Numbered from the stretch's first letter, positions 8,068 through 16,687 are shown. The stretch is DNA of 64,000 nt from Aestuariimicrobium sp. p3-SID1156 (GCF_025144225.1 NZ_JALXXB010000007.1:49056-113055); one strand, 5' to 3'. A program made the numbers and translations. The notes: generated by a model from the sequence alone, not told the origin.

Positions 8068-8865
8068 TCAGGCCAGCGCGTGACAGGCGATCGCGCTGGC
8101 CGAGGCCACGTTGAGCGAGTCCACCCCGCGCGCCATGGGAATCCTCACCACGACATCGGACAGCTCGAGCCAGCCATCGCTCAGGCCGGAGCCCTCGGTG
8201 CCGAGCAGGATCGCCACCTTCTCCCCAGCGAGCCGGGTGGCTGCTTCCTCGAGGCTGACCGCATCCGCTCGAAGCGCCAGGGCCACCAGCGTGAAACCAG
8301 CATCCTTGAGCGCCGCCAGATCGGCGTCCTCGGTGAGGCGAACCCACGGCAGGTCGAACACGGTGCCCATCGCGGTCTTGATCGAGCGCCGGTAGAGCGG
8401 GTCGGCACTGCGTGAGGACAGCACCACCCCGTCCCAGCCCAGCCCTGCGGCATTCCGAATGATGGCGCCCAGGTTGGTGTGGTCGACCAGGTCCTCCACC
8501 ACCACAAGCCGCCTCAGCCCCAGGACGGATTCCAAAGGCAACGGTTCCGGGCGGGCGAAAGAGCCCAGCGCCCCGCGATGGACATGGAAACCGGTGACCT
8601 CTTCCGCCAATCGCTCGCTGACCATGTGGACCGGCACGTCGAGTCCCTCGACCAGGGGTCGCAGCCCCTCCCACCAGCGTGGTGCCAGCATCAGTGATCG
8701 GGGGCGGCACCCGGCGGCGAGGGCGCGTTCGATGATCTTGACGCCCTCGGCGATGAAGAGCCCGTGCTCTGCCTCGACGGCATGGCGCAACTGTGTCTCC
8801 CGCAAGCGGGTGTAGTCGGCCAGACGCGGGTCGCTGGCGTCAGTGATCTCGATGAGGGTGGGCAC
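8068..8865 (-). CDS. TrmH/SpoU-family RNA 2'-O-methyltransferase
   Basis: SAM-dependent knotted (SPOUT) methyltransferase acting on rRNA or tRNA ribose. Motif 1 is HTNLGAIIRNAAGLG (near 120), motif 2 is LLGTEGSGLS (near 210) and motif 3 is SLNVASASAIACHAL at the C-terminus. An N-terminal substrate-binding domain precedes the knot; length (265) is normal. The start is GTG 8865, fixed by TAGGCT six bases upstream. It converges with def, separated by 24 bases. The exact RNA target is not evident. Confidence 0.9.
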   Translation of the reverse strand: MPTLIEITDASDPRLADYTRLRETQLRHAVEAEHGLFIAEGVKIIERALAAGCRPRSLMLAPRWWEGLRPLVEGLDVPVHMVSERLAEEVTGFHVHRGALGSFARPEPLPLESVLGLRRLVVVEDLVDHTNLGAIIRNAAGLGWDGVVLSSRSADPLYRRSIKTAMGTVFDLPWVRLTEDADLAALKDAGFTLVALALRADAVSLEEAATRLAGEKVAILLGTEGSGLSDGWLELSDVVVRIPMARGVDSLNVASASAIACHALA

Positions 8866-8871
8866 CCGAAC

Positions 8872-8877
8872 AGCCTA
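8872..8877 (-). promoter_or_regulatory. -10 hexamer of leaderless RNA methyltransferase gene
   Basis: On the minus strand TAGGCT is followed by six bases and then GTG 8865; there is no space for a leader or Shine-Dalgarno. Confidence 0.6.
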
Positions 8878-8976
8878 GTGACCGTCGCCCACCTGATGAC
8901 TTCGTTCGGGATCGTGTGCGCCGGGCTGGTTGTCATGCTGGGCTCGGCCCAGCTCGTCAGCTCGGGGGCGGCGCAA

Positions 8977-10083
8977 TCAGACGCGGTGCCGCGAGCCCCG
9001 GTGCGGTTCTCCGCCTCCTGCTCGATCTGGCTGGGCCGACGATCCTGACGATCGGGCCTGGGACGAGGGGCCACCACCAGCAGCTTCCCGGGGCGTGATC
9101 GATCGGGCGTGATGGCTGGCCAGGGCGCCGCAGGCCATCAGCTGGATCTGGTGGAAGACTATCAACGGCAGGCCCACCAGCCCCAGGGCGTGGCCCGAAC
9201 CGGCGAAAATCACCGCCGCCATGGGCAGGCCGGTCATCAGCGACTTCTTGGTGGCACACATCTGCGCCGCGATCTGATCAGCCCGATCCATCCCCACACG
9301 GCCCGCCGCCCACCAACTGAGCGAGAGCATGACTGCCACCAGGGCGGAAAGAATGACCACCAACGCGATCATGCGTCCGATGGTGGTCTGGGACCAGGAC
9401 TGCGAGCGCATCGCCTCACTGAAGGCGGCGTAGACGATCACCACGATCGAGGCCTGGTCGACCAGCTTGAGCCGGGGGTGGCGGGTGACAAAACCCAGCG
9501 TCCAGCGCCGCAGCACCTGGCCGACCAGGTAGGGCGCCAGGATGTTGGCGGCCACCGTGAGGATCGAACTCGGATTGATGTGGACGCCCATCCCACCGAT
9601 CAGCAGCATCGCCAGCAGGGGCGTCAGGAACACGCCCAGGATGTTCGACACGCTGGCGCTCACCACGGCGCCGGCCACATTGCCCCCGGCGATGGAGGTG
9701 AAGTTCACCGACGACTGGACCGTTGAGGGGCACAACGTCAGATAGAGGATCCCGAGGGCAAGCGTGGTGCCGAGCCAATCGCCCAGCAGCAGCGACAAGC
9801 CGAGTCCGACCAACGGGAAGAGCACGAAGGTGAAGCCGAACACCAACCCGTGCAGTCGCCAGTTGCGCAGGCCGTGGAGGGTGTCGACGGGGCTCAGGCG
9901 TGTGCCGTACAGGAAGAACAGCAGCCCGATCAGGATCGTGCCCAGCCAGTCGACGGCGGGAATGGCCCATCCGCGGGCCGGGACGATGGAACCGATGACG
10001 GCGGCCACGATGATCGCGGTCAGGAAACCGTCGATCCGCAGCCGCCGCCACCAGGGAGCCCGGGGCCCGGGCTGGGCGCTCAC
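8977..10083 (-). CDS. Bile acid:sodium symporter-family (SBF/YfeH-like) transporter
   Basis: Integral membrane protein of about 368 residues with roughly nine or ten hydrophobic segments between residues 20 and 325. It resembles the SBF-like YfeH/Rch1 branch of putative sodium-coupled transporters: LCPSTVQSSVNFTSIAGGN (near 120) and CATKKSLMTGLPMA (near 280) are the conserved crossover segments. The last 40 residues are hydrophilic and disordered. The substrate is unknown; Rch1 relatives affect calcium homeostasis. GTG 10083 starts four bases after the SPFH stop, so it is probably the last gene of that operon; TTG 10098 is an alternative. Confidence 0.8.
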   Translation of the reverse strand: MSAQPGPRAPWWRRLRIDGFLTAIIVAAVIGSIVPARGWAIPAVDWLGTILIGLLFFLYGTRLSPVDTLHGLRNWRLHGLVFGFTFVLFPLVGLGLSLLLGDWLGTTLALGILYLTLCPSTVQSSVNFTSIAGGNVAGAVVSASVSNILGVFLTPLLAMLLIGGMGVHINPSSILTVAANILAPYLVGQVLRRWTLGFVTRHPRLKLVDQASIVVIVYAAFSEAMRSQSWSQTTIGRMIALVVILSALVAVMLSLSWWAAGRVGMDRADQIAAQMCATKKSLMTGLPMAAVIFAGSGHALGLVGLPLIVFHQIQLMACGALASHHARSITPREAAGGGPSSQARSSGSSAQPDRAGGGEPHRGSRHRV

Positions 10084-10087
10084 GCCC

Positions 10088-11410
10088 TCAGGAGCCAAGA
10101 GGACCCTGCTGATCGGGGTGGGTGGGCTGATGGGGCTGGTTCGAGTAGGGCTGACCGTAGGGCTGGGCGCCGTAGTGCCCGGGCTGGCCCTGCCCCATCG
10201 GCTGCTGGCCGTAGCTCGGGGAGTCCTGCTGGGGCTGGGCGGGCTGGGGCTGGGCGGGCTGACCCTGGACCGGCTGGCGGCTGGTCTCCGGCTCGTCGTC
10301 GGTCTTGCCGGCGGTCAGGGCACCGGCCTGGAAGGGCGAGGTGCGGGTGGGGTTCTCCAGCTGGCGTGCCTCGGCGATGGCCTTCTCGACGGTCGCGTCC
10401 GAGGCAGCCTTCTCCTGTTCCTTCTGCGCCTCGATCTCGGCCATCACGTCGACCTTTTCCGGCGCGGTGAAGGTTCCTTCCGCAGCCGCAGGAGCCGCCT
10501 TGGGAGCGGTCACGGATTCACCACCCATGACCTGCCCGAGCCCCTTGAGGGCATCGTTCAGCTCGCTGGGCACGATCCACATCTTGTTGGAGTCACCCTT
10601 GGCCAGCGTGGGCAGCATCTGCAGGTACTGGTAGGCCAGCAGGCCCTGGGTGGGCTGGCCGGCGTGGATCGCGTTGAAGACGGTGGAGATGGCCTGGGCC
10701 TCGCCCTCTGCGCGGAGCATCTGGGCCTGGCGATCGGCCTGGGCGCGCAGCACCATGGCCTCGCGTTCACCCTGCGCCCTCAGGATCGCCGACTCGCGAT
10801 CACCACCGGCCGACAGGATCTGCGACTGGCGCTGGCCCTCGGCCAGGAGCACCTGGGCACGCTTCTCGCGCTCGGCACGCGCACCCTTCTCCATCGCGTC
10901 ACGGATGGTGGGCGGCGGCTCGATACCGCGCAGCTCGACGCGGTTGACCTTGATGCCCCACTTGCCGGTGGCCTCGTCCAGCACGGCGCGCAGGCGCTGG
11001 TTGATCTCCTCACGGGAGGTCAGGGCCGCCTCCAGGTCCATGCCGCCGATGATGTTGCGCAGGGTGGTCATCGTCAGCTGCTCGATGGCGGCCCGATAGC
11101 TCTGCGCCTCATAGGCGGCTCGGACCGGGTCGACGATCTGGAAGTAGATGACCGAGTCGATGCTCACCATCAGGTTGTCCTGGGTGATCACGCCCTGCGG
11201 CGGGAAGGGCTGCACCTGCTCGCGCATGTCCAGCTTGTAGGCGACGCGATCAAGAATCGGGACGACCAGGTGGGGGCCGGGGTCAAGCTTCTTGCGGAAC
11301 TTGCCCAGCCGCTCGATCAGTCCGACCTGCTGGGTGTGGATGATCTTGACCGCCTGGGCCAGGAACACCACCACCGCCACGATCAGGACGCCAATGAGGA
11401 TGAGGTCCAT
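10088..11410 (-). CDS. SPFH/band-7 membrane protein (QmcA-like)
   Basis: Membrane-microdomain scaffold protein of 440 residues. One N-terminal transmembrane helix (about 2-20) precedes the SPFH domain (about 25-190) with VGLIERLGKFRKKLDPG and the typical VNRVELRGIEPPPTIRDAM. A long Ala/Glu/Arg-rich coiled coil follows (about 180-245). The last 75 residues are low-complexity and rich in Gln, Pro, Gly and Tyr (GQPAQPQPAQPQQDSPSYG and further). QmcA/PH1510-type proteins partner with NfeD, which is encoded just upstream. ATG 11410 has AAGGAG about seven bases before it. The prion-like tail is unusual and may mediate clustering (inference). Confidence 0.9.
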   Translation of the reverse strand: MDLILIGVLIVAVVVFLAQAVKIIHTQQVGLIERLGKFRKKLDPGPHLVVPILDRVAYKLDMREQVQPFPPQGVITQDNLMVSIDSVIYFQIVDPVRAAYEAQSYRAAIEQLTMTTLRNIIGGMDLEAALTSREEINQRLRAVLDEATGKWGIKVNRVELRGIEPPPTIRDAMEKGARAEREKRAQVLLAEGQRQSQILSAGGDRESAILRAQGEREAMVLRAQADRQAQMLRAEGEAQAISTVFNAIHAGQPTQGLLAYQYLQMLPTLAKGDSNKMWIVPSELNDALKGLGQVMGGESVTAPKAAPAAAEGTFTAPEKVDVMAEIEAQKEQEKAASDATVEKAIAEARQLENPTRTSPFQAGALTAGKTDDEPETSRQPVQGQPAQPQPAQPQQDSPSYGQQPMGQGQPGHYGAQPYGQPYSNQPHQPTHPDQQGPLGS

Positions 11411-11479
11411 GCGTCGTTCTCCTTGCTCCGTTGACGCTGGTGGCGTGGGAACCCACCACCGGTTGCGCTTGTCCCGTTC

Positions 11480-11485
11480 ACCCTA
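11480..11485 (-). promoter_or_regulatory. Possible internal promoter before SPFH gene
   Basis: TAGGGT lies in the 113-base gap between the NfeD and SPFH genes, about 70 bases before ATG 11410. It would give the SPFH-transporter pair its own leadered transcript. Confidence 0.35.
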
Positions 11486-11523
11486 CTCAGGCCCGGGTGC
11501 AGGACCCAACCAGGGCACGGCTG

Positions 11524-12030
11524 TCAGCGTCCGCCCGGGGGTTCAAGGCTCGGGAAGCCAGGCCCCTCGGCCGACCGCATGGAGGGGTAGACCTTCAGGG
11601 TGGTGCCGTCGACCTCCTGCACCTCGACCTTCTGGCCCACCAGGACCCGACCCGGCATGACCAGCTGGGCGTTCCAGGTGAGGCCATCAACCTTGACCTC
11701 TCCACCGTCCTGGGTGATCTCCGCGGTGGCGACCCCTTCGCTGCCGACCAGCGTCTCGAAGGAACCGCGATAGCTGGGGGCATTTCGCACCTTGGCCAGC
11801 AGCGTGGGGCGCAGTACGAACAGCAGCAGGACGGCCGAGACCAGGGCCACGATGATCTGGAGCATGACCATGCCCGGGAAGATGAGCGCCGTCACCCCAC
11901 CGGCCGCAGCACCACCGGCCAGCATCAGCAAGGTGAAGTCGAGGGTTAACATCTCGGCGGCACCCAGCACGAGGGCCAGGCTCATCCAGGCCGACCACGG
12001 GTGGCCCCTCAGGTAGTCGAAGATTTCCAT
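11524..12030 (-). CDS. NfeD-family membrane protein
   Basis: Short (168-residue) NfeD protein: three hydrophobic segments (about 12-90) then a soluble OB-fold domain (about 95-155) with the family pattern ETLVGSEGVATAEI and GRVLVGQKVEVQEVDGTTL. It lacks the ClpP-like protease domain of long NfeD proteins. NfeD OB-domains are thought to assist SPFH oligomers, and the next gene encodes an SPFH protein. It starts six bases after the stop of the ABC ATPase gene, with AGGGAG about nine bases upstream, so the two are one transcription unit. Confidence 0.9.
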   Translation of the reverse strand: MEIFDYLRGHPWSAWMSLALVLGAAEMLTLDFTLLMLAGGAAAGGVTALIFPGMVMLQIIVALVSAVLLLFVLRPTLLAKVRNAPSYRGSFETLVGSEGVATAEITQDGGEVKVDGLTWNAQLVMPGRVLVGQKVEVQEVDGTTLKVYPSMRSAEGPGFPSLEPPGGR

Positions 12031-12036
12031 GATCGA

Positions 12037-12849
12037 CTACTCCCTGGTTTCCAGCGCATGCCGACGTCGCGTTGCGCGAGCGGTCCAGCGGCCATCCTCA
12101 TGGCGCACCGACAACGGCAGGGAGAAGGTCTCAGTGAGGTTCTCGTCGGTGAGCACCTCCTCGATCGGCCCCGCAGCAGTCATCCGCCCCTCCTTGAGCA
12201 GGAGCGCATGGGTGATGCCCTCAGGAATCTCCTCGACATGGTGCGTGACCAGGACAGTCGCCGGGGCGTACGGATCCAGACAGAGTTCCGACAGCGTGTC
12301 CACCAGTGCCTCGCGACCGGTCAGGTCCAGCCCGGCGGCCGGCTCATCCAGGAGCAGCAGCTCCGGGTCGGTCATCAGGGCACGGGCAATCTGGACACGC
12401 TTGCGCTCCCCCTCCGACAGGGTGCCGAAGGTGCGGTTCCGCAGGTGGTCGACGCGCAGCTGCTCCAGCAGCTCGGTGGCGCGTTCGGAGTCCATGCGGT
12501 CGTACTCCTCGCGCCAGCGGCCCATCACCGCATAGCTGGCCGACATCACCACGTCATCGACGCGTTCCCCGCGCGGGATCCGATCAGCGATGGCCGCCGA
12601 GGACACACCGATCCGGGGTCGCAGCTCGAACACGTCGGTCGCACCCAGCACCTCGTCCAGCAAACCGGCCACACCGGCTGTGGGGTGGAGCTGCGCGGCC
12701 ACGACCTGAAGCAGGGTCGTCTTGCCTGCGCCGTTGGGGCCGATGATGACCCAGCGCTCGTCCTCGTTGACGGTCCAGGTGATGTCATCCAGCAGTTTGG
12801 CGCCACCGCGCACGACGTCGACACCGGCCAGGTCCACCACTGCACTCAT
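12037..12849 (-). CDS. Stand-alone ABC transporter ATP-binding protein
   Basis: A 270-residue ABC ATPase with Walker A GPNGAGKTT (near 40), signature TLSEGERKR (near 143), Walker B LLLLDEPAAGLD (near 163) and H-loop VLVTHHVEEIP (near 203). No permease gene adjoins it, and the C-terminal region lacks the TOBE domain of sugar importers. It resembles actinobacterial ModF/YlmA-like orphan ATPases. It heads the ATPase-nfeD-SPFH-SBF cluster and is divergent from a conserved-unknown gene. ATG 12849 is fixed by TAGGTT six bases upstream. Role unknown. Confidence 0.88.
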   Translation of the reverse strand: MSAVVDLAGVDVVRGGAKLLDDITWTVNEDERWVIIGPNGAGKTTLLQVVAAQLHPTAGVAGLLDEVLGATDVFELRPRIGVSSAAIADRIPRGERVDDVVMSASYAVMGRWREEYDRMDSERATELLEQLRVDHLRNRTFGTLSEGERKRVQIARALMTDPELLLLDEPAAGLDLTGREALVDTLSELCLDPYAPATVLVTHHVEEIPEGITHALLLKEGRMTAAGPIEEVLTDENLTETFSLPLSVRHEDGRWTARATRRRHALETRE

Positions 12850-12855
12850 GGTCCC

Positions 12856-12861
12856 AACCTA
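12856..12861 (-). promoter_or_regulatory. -10 hexamer of leaderless ABC ATPase gene
   Basis: TAGGTT, six bases, then ATG 12849 on the minus strand. It faces a similar element at 12955-12960 for the divergent gene. Confidence 0.6.
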
Positions 12862-12954
12862 CCCGACGCCGCTCCTCCACCAGCGGTGGGACGCCCCGAG
12901 CTCGCGTGCATCGGGTCCCTGCTCCCGGCTCCCGTCGGCGTTGGGTGGGGCTCC

Positions 12955-12960
12955 TAGTCT
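12955..12960 (+). promoter_or_regulatory. -10 hexamer of leaderless hypothetical gene
   Basis: TAGTCT lies six bases before GTG 12967. Confidence 0.6.
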
Positions 12961-12966
12961 GGTGCG

Positions 12967-13761
12967 GTGGAACTGAGCATGCTGCAGCTGACGGCGACTC
13001 TCAATGCCATGGACGCCGGCGCCGTCAATCCGGCCGAGGCCGAGGATGCCCTGCGTGGCCCCGAGGGCGAACTCTTCGCCTGGGTGAAGGATCCTGATCG
13101 GTTGATGGGCATGTCCCATCGGCTCACCCTGCGCATCGGCATGGCGCAGGTGCCGCGACGCTTCCCCGGCCCATGGATGGTGGCGGTGGTGGCACCCGGA
13201 CGCCTCACCGGGCTGCGCGGGCCGGCTGAGCTCACCAGGGCCGCACTCTCAGCCCAGGAGGACCCGGCCCTGGGTGCTGTGGCCGTGGCGGTCCGGCAGG
13301 CCGGCACCCTCGCCTGGACACCGGCGCTCGAGCCCGAGATGGGCGTCGGGGCCATCGACGCCGGCGGCCTGGACGACGAGGATCACCTGGTTCCGGTCCT
13401 GCGGCTACGGCATGCTGAGCGACCGCTGCCGCCGGCGACCCCCTCGGAGGCGGCGCATGCCCTCACCGCCGCGATGAACCGGGCCGCGGGCGCGCTGCAG
13501 GCGTCCGGGTTCACCAGTGGGCAACGGCCGGGGGCCACGGGCACCGTGCGGCTGGGCCCGGCCTATGGGCCGGCGAACCAGCGACTGCTGGACCAGGCGC
13601 TCACCATGCTGGCGGTCGTGGCAGCGGGCCAGGAACAGAACGGGGAGCTGCCACACTCCCATGCGATTGCGACGCGTGCTGCGGCACTCGCGCCCCTGCG
13701 CACCGCAGCTCTGGACGCCGTGTCCGCAGCCGTGTCCTGGCCCACACACGCCATGCAGTAG
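12967..13761 (+). CDS. Conserved-looking protein of unknown function
   Basis: I do not recognise this 264-residue protein. It has no signal peptide or membrane segment, is rich in Ala, Leu and Pro, and has two halves: residues 1-160 with mixed charge (GPWMVAVVAPGRLTGL near 70) and a helical Ala-rich C-terminal half (LLDQALTMLAVVAAGQEQ near 205). The GTG start is supported by a TAGTCT hexamer. It is divergent from the orphan ABC ATPase gene and converges with fabI with only nine bases between them. Coding is supported by a sustained frame and codon-position bias. Confidence 0.7.
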   Translation: MELSMLQLTATLNAMDAGAVNPAEAEDALRGPEGELFAWVKDPDRLMGMSHRLTLRIGMAQVPRRFPGPWMVAVVAPGRLTGLRGPAELTRAALSAQEDPALGAVAVAVRQAGTLAWTPALEPEMGVGAIDAGGLDDEDHLVPVLRLRHAERPLPPATPSEAAHALTAAMNRAAGALQASGFTSGQRPGATGTVRLGPAYGPANQRLLDQALTMLAVVAAGQEQNGELPHSHAIATRAAALAPLRTAALDAVSAAVSWPTHAMQ

Positions 13762-13770
13762 GCGCTCTGT

Positions 13771-14541
13771 TCAGGCGCCGGTGCTGTGCAGGCCGCCATC
13801 AACGTGGACGACCTCGCCGGTGGTGGCGGGAAACCAGTCCGAGAGCAGCGCCACGACGGCCTTGGCCGACGGCCCGGCGTCCTGCTGGTCCCAGCCCAAC
13901 GGGGCGCGTCCCTCCCAGATGCCGTCGAAGGCCTCTGCACCAGGAATCGCATTCTTGGCAATCGTGGACAGCGGCCCTGCCGAGACGATGTTCGAGCGGA
14001 TGCCCTCCGGACCGAGGTAGCGGGCCAAGTAGCGCGAGGTCGACTCCAGCGCCGACTTCGCCACACCCATCCAGTCGTAGGAGGGCCAACTCACGGTGGC
14101 GTCGAAGGTCAGCCCCACCACTGCGCTGCCGGGGGGCATGAGCTCCTTGACCGCCATCGTCATGCTCGTCAGGGAATACGCCGAGACGTTGAGCGCGGTC
14201 GCCACGTCCTCAAAGGGAGTGGTCAGGAACTTGCCGCCCAAGGCGGTCTCGGGGTTGGCGAAGGCGACCGAGTGAACGACGCCGTGCAGCTGGTCGACAT
14301 GCTGGCGGACCTGGTCGGCCAGGCCGGCGAGGTGCTCGGTGTTGGTGACGTCCAGCTCCAGCACCGGGGGAACCGGGTCGAGCTTCTGCACCACGCGGTG
14401 GGTCAGCCGCAGTGCGCGTCCGAAGTTGCTCACCAGGACCGTGGCGCCCTCTTCCTGGGCGATGCGGGCGACCTCGTAGGCGATCGAGGTGTGATGGGTG
14501 ACGCCTGCCACCAGGATGTTCTTGCCTTCGAGGATTCCCAT
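13771..14541 (-). CDS. fabI: Enoyl-ACP reductase (NADH), FabI/InhA type
   Basis: Catalyses the last reduction of each fatty-acid elongation cycle. A 256-residue SDR-fold protein with the InhA-like nucleotide start LVAGVTHHTSIAYEVARI and the catalytic Tyr-x6-Lys in SYDWMGVAKSAL (near 155). It follows fabG by 64 bases on the same strand, the mabA-inhA order of mycobacteria, so both are probably co-transcribed. The frame extends past 14541 but similarity begins at MGILEGK. This is the family inhibited by isoniazid adducts and triclosan; susceptibility is not shown here. Confidence 0.93.
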   Translation of the reverse strand: MGILEGKNILVAGVTHHTSIAYEVARIAQEEGATVLVSNFGRALRLTHRVVQKLDPVPPVLELDVTNTEHLAGLADQVRQHVDQLHGVVHSVAFANPETALGGKFLTTPFEDVATALNVSAYSLTSMTMAVKELMPPGSAVVGLTFDATVSWPSYDWMGVAKSALESTSRYLARYLGPEGIRSNIVSAGPLSTIAKNAIPGAEAFDGIWEGRAPLGWDQQDAGPSAKAVVALLSDWFPATTGEVVHVDGGLHSTGA

Positions 14542-14605
14542 GGTCCGTCCGTATTCGCTGGTTGTGGTTCGCTGGATCGCTGGTGAGTTGGTGGTCAGGT
14601 GGTGA

Positions 14606-15343
14606 TCAGTGGCCCATGCCCAGGCCGCCATCGACCGGGATGACCGCGCCGGTGATGTAGCCGGCCTCGGCCAGGAAACCCACGGCCTGCGCGACGTCCT
14701 TGGTCTGGCCCAGGCGTCCAGCAGGGATGCGCTCCTGGTAGCCCCTGATGGTGTCCTCGGGCAGCGCAGCGGTCATGTCGGTCTCGATGAATCCGGGAGC
14801 CACCACATTGCAGGTGATCCCGCGGCCGCCGAGCTCGCGGCTGACCGAACGGGCGATGCCCACCAGGCCGGCCTTGGAGGCGGCGTAGTTCACCTGTCCG
14901 GGTGACCCGAGCAGGGCAACCACCGAGGAGATCAGCACGATGCGCCCGTAGCGCTGCTTCATCATGGCGCGGGTCGCGCGCTTCACCACACGGAAGGTGC
15001 CAGTCAGGTTGGTGTCGATGACCTGGCTGAAGGCGTCCTCGTCCATGCGCATCAGCAGGGTGTCCCTGGTGATGCCGGCATTGGCGACCAGCACCTCGAC
15101 CGGGCCGAGTTCCTTCTCCACGGCGGTGAAGGCCTGGTCGACCTGGTCGGTGTCGGTGATGTCGCACTGAACGCCCAGCACTCCCTCGGGCACGTCACCG
15201 GAACGGAAGGTGCCCGCCACGCGGTAGCCCCGGTCGCGAAGGTGCTCCGCGATGGTCCGTCCGATGCCCTTGTTGGCACCGGTCACCAGAGCCACCCGGC
15301 CCGGTGCCTCGGTCTGGTCAGCGTTCTGGGGCGTCTCGGTCAC
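14606..15343 (-). CDS. fabG: 3-oxoacyl-ACP reductase
   Basis: NADPH-dependent SDR reducing 3-oxoacyl-ACP in fatty-acid synthesis. Shows the cofactor motif TGANKGIG (near 21), the NAG motif VLVANAGITRD (near 85), catalytic Ser (SSVVALLG) and Tyr-x3-Lys in YAASKAG (near 155). Length 245 is normal. GTG 15343 is the start: TAGGTT lies seven bases upstream, and the longer frame adds only an unlike N-terminus. First gene of fabG-fabI. Confidence 0.94.
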   Translation of the reverse strand: MTETPQNADQTEAPGRVALVTGANKGIGRTIAEHLRDRGYRVAGTFRSGDVPEGVLGVQCDITDTDQVDQAFTAVEKELGPVEVLVANAGITRDTLLMRMDEDAFSQVIDTNLTGTFRVVKRATRAMMKQRYGRIVLISSVVALLGSPGQVNYAASKAGLVGIARSVSRELGGRGITCNVVAPGFIETDMTAALPEDTIRGYQERIPAGRLGQTKDVAQAVGFLAEAGYITGAVIPVDGGLGMGH

Positions 15344-15350
15344 AGATGGG

Positions 15351-15356
15351 AACCTA
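15351..15356 (-). promoter_or_regulatory. -10 hexamer of leaderless fabG
   Basis: TAGGTT, seven bases, then GTG 15343 on the minus strand. Confidence 0.6.
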
Positions 15357-15489
15357 TCGAAAGGGTGAGGCAGCCTCAACGTGCGTCCGCACAGCGTTTG
15401 CCATGTGTCTCTGTGGGGTTCGGTGCATGTCGCTGCCCCCGCCGTGGGACCCCACCGGTTCGGCGGGCCACAGCCCTGACCGGCAGGCG

Positions 15490-15495
15490 TACAGT
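15490..15495 (+). promoter_or_regulatory. -10 hexamer of leaderless DUF3099 gene
   Basis: TACAGT lies six bases before GTG 15502. Confidence 0.55.
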
Positions 15496-15501
15496 GGATG
15501 A

Positions 15502-15852
15502 GTGCCCAGCCTGATCCATGACCCCGAGAGTGGCTACCGCCGCTCCTCGGAGCGCGTCGTGACGATCACCCAGGTCCCCGAGAGCCGCTCGGAGGACAGC
15601 GCCCGGCGCAATCGCAACTACATCATTGCGATGGGCATCCGTACCGCCTGCTTCCTGTCCCTGTTCCTCGTCCCCGGCGTCTGGCGCCTGCTGCCGCTGG
15701 CGGGCGCGGTGGTGCTACCAGTGCTGGCGGTGATGTTCGCCAACGCCATCGACCTGAAGCGCCCCGATCCGGTGCTGTTCGACGAGGACCCCATCCTTGC
15801 CCTGCCCGCTGGGGAGATCATCAAGGGCGAGGTCGTCGAGGAGCACCAGTGA
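15502..15852 (+). CDS. DUF3099 membrane protein
   Basis: A 116-residue actinobacterial protein with two close hydrophobic segments (about 43-62 and 66-82) and the conserved start PSLIHDPESGYRRSSER. Short soluble ends suggest both termini face the cytoplasm. Function is unknown in the family. Its neighbours, fabG divergently and SURF1 downstream, are typical for this family in actinobacteria (from memory). The GTG start fits a leaderless promoter. Confidence 0.8.
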   Translation: MPSLIHDPESGYRRSSERVVTITQVPESRSEDSARRNRNYIIAMGIRTACFLSLFLVPGVWRLLPLAGAVVLPVLAVMFANAIDLKRPDPVLFDEDPILALPAGEIIKGEVVEEHQ

Positions 15853-15862
15853 TGTCCGCAAG

Positions 15863-15868
15863 TAGGGT
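15863..15868 (+). promoter_or_regulatory. -10 hexamer of leaderless SURF1 gene
   Basis: TAGGGT lies six bases before GTG 15875, in a 22-base gap after the DUF3099 gene, giving SURF1 its own start despite the tight spacing. Confidence 0.6.
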
Positions 15869-15874
15869 CGAGGC

Positions 15875-16687
15875 GTGAAGAAGCTGTGGATCCGTTGGGT
15901 GGCACTGCTGCTCGTCGTGGCGGCGCTCGGAGCCGTCTTCATTCGGCTCGGTGAATGGCAGTTGCATCGGCTGGACCAGCGCCGGGAGCGCAACGCGTCC
16001 GCCGTGGCGCACCAGCAGCAGCCGGTCAAGCCCTGGGCCGAGGTGATGGACAAGCCCATCACCGAGACCGACCAGTGGCAGCGCGTCCGGGCCCGCGGCA
16101 CCTTCCTGGCCGACGAGCAGCTGGAGGTCCGCTACCGCAAGGTTGGCGACCAGCAGGGCAGCGAATGGGTGGTGCCCTTCAAGACCGTTGACGGCAGGAC
16201 GGTCCTGGTGAACCGCGGGCTCACCGCCAAGCAGGAGGGTACGGTTCCTCCCCCTGCTGCGGTCCCGAGCGGTGAGGTCGAGCTCACCGGCTACGTGCGC
16301 CGCAACGAGAAGGGGAGGCTGAACGCCACCAAGCCTGTGCAGGGGTCTGTGCGACTCATCAACTCCCATGAGATCTCCAAGGAGCTGGGTGAGCCGCTGG
16401 CCGATGGGTACATCCAGCTGATCTCCTCCACCCCTGACGCGGCGAAGGGTCTCACCCTGATCGGGCCCCCAGAGCTCACCGAGGGGCCGCACTTCTCCTA
16501 CGCGATCCAGTGGTTCATCTTCACGGTCATCGCCGCGGCCGGGGCGCTGCTGTTGATCCGGGCCGACCTGCGCGATCGCCGCAAGCGTCGTGCTCGTGCC
16601 GGCACCCCGATCCTGCCGGTGTCCGGTGCCACTCGTGCGGACGCCGCCACCAGCGCTGGGACCGAGTCCTCACCCCGCGAACCGTGA
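15875..16687 (+). CDS. SURF1-family cytochrome oxidase assembly protein
   Basis: Membrane assembly factor for heme-copper cytochrome c oxidase. Two transmembrane helices, at about 8-25 and 210-230, flank an extracytoplasmic domain, the SURF1 plan. Family motifs are LGEWQLHRLDQR (near 25), FKTVDGRTVLVNRG (near 100) and HFSYAIQWFIF (near 208). The 40-residue cytoplasmic tail is variable. The gene overlaps the next one by GTGA. It fits with ctaA and ctaB elsewhere in the window and indicates an aa3-type oxidase. Confidence 0.9.
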   Translation: MKKLWIRWVALLLVVAALGAVFIRLGEWQLHRLDQRRERNASAVAHQQQPVKPWAEVMDKPITETDQWQRVRARGTFLADEQLEVRYRKVGDQQGSEWVVPFKTVDGRTVLVNRGLTAKQEGTVPPPAAVPSGEVELTGYVRRNEKGRLNATKPVQGSVRLINSHEISKELGEPLADGYIQLISSTPDAAKGLTLIGPPELTEGPHFSYAIQWFIFTVIAAAGALLLIRADLRDRRKRRARAGTPILPVSGATRADAATSAGTESSPREP

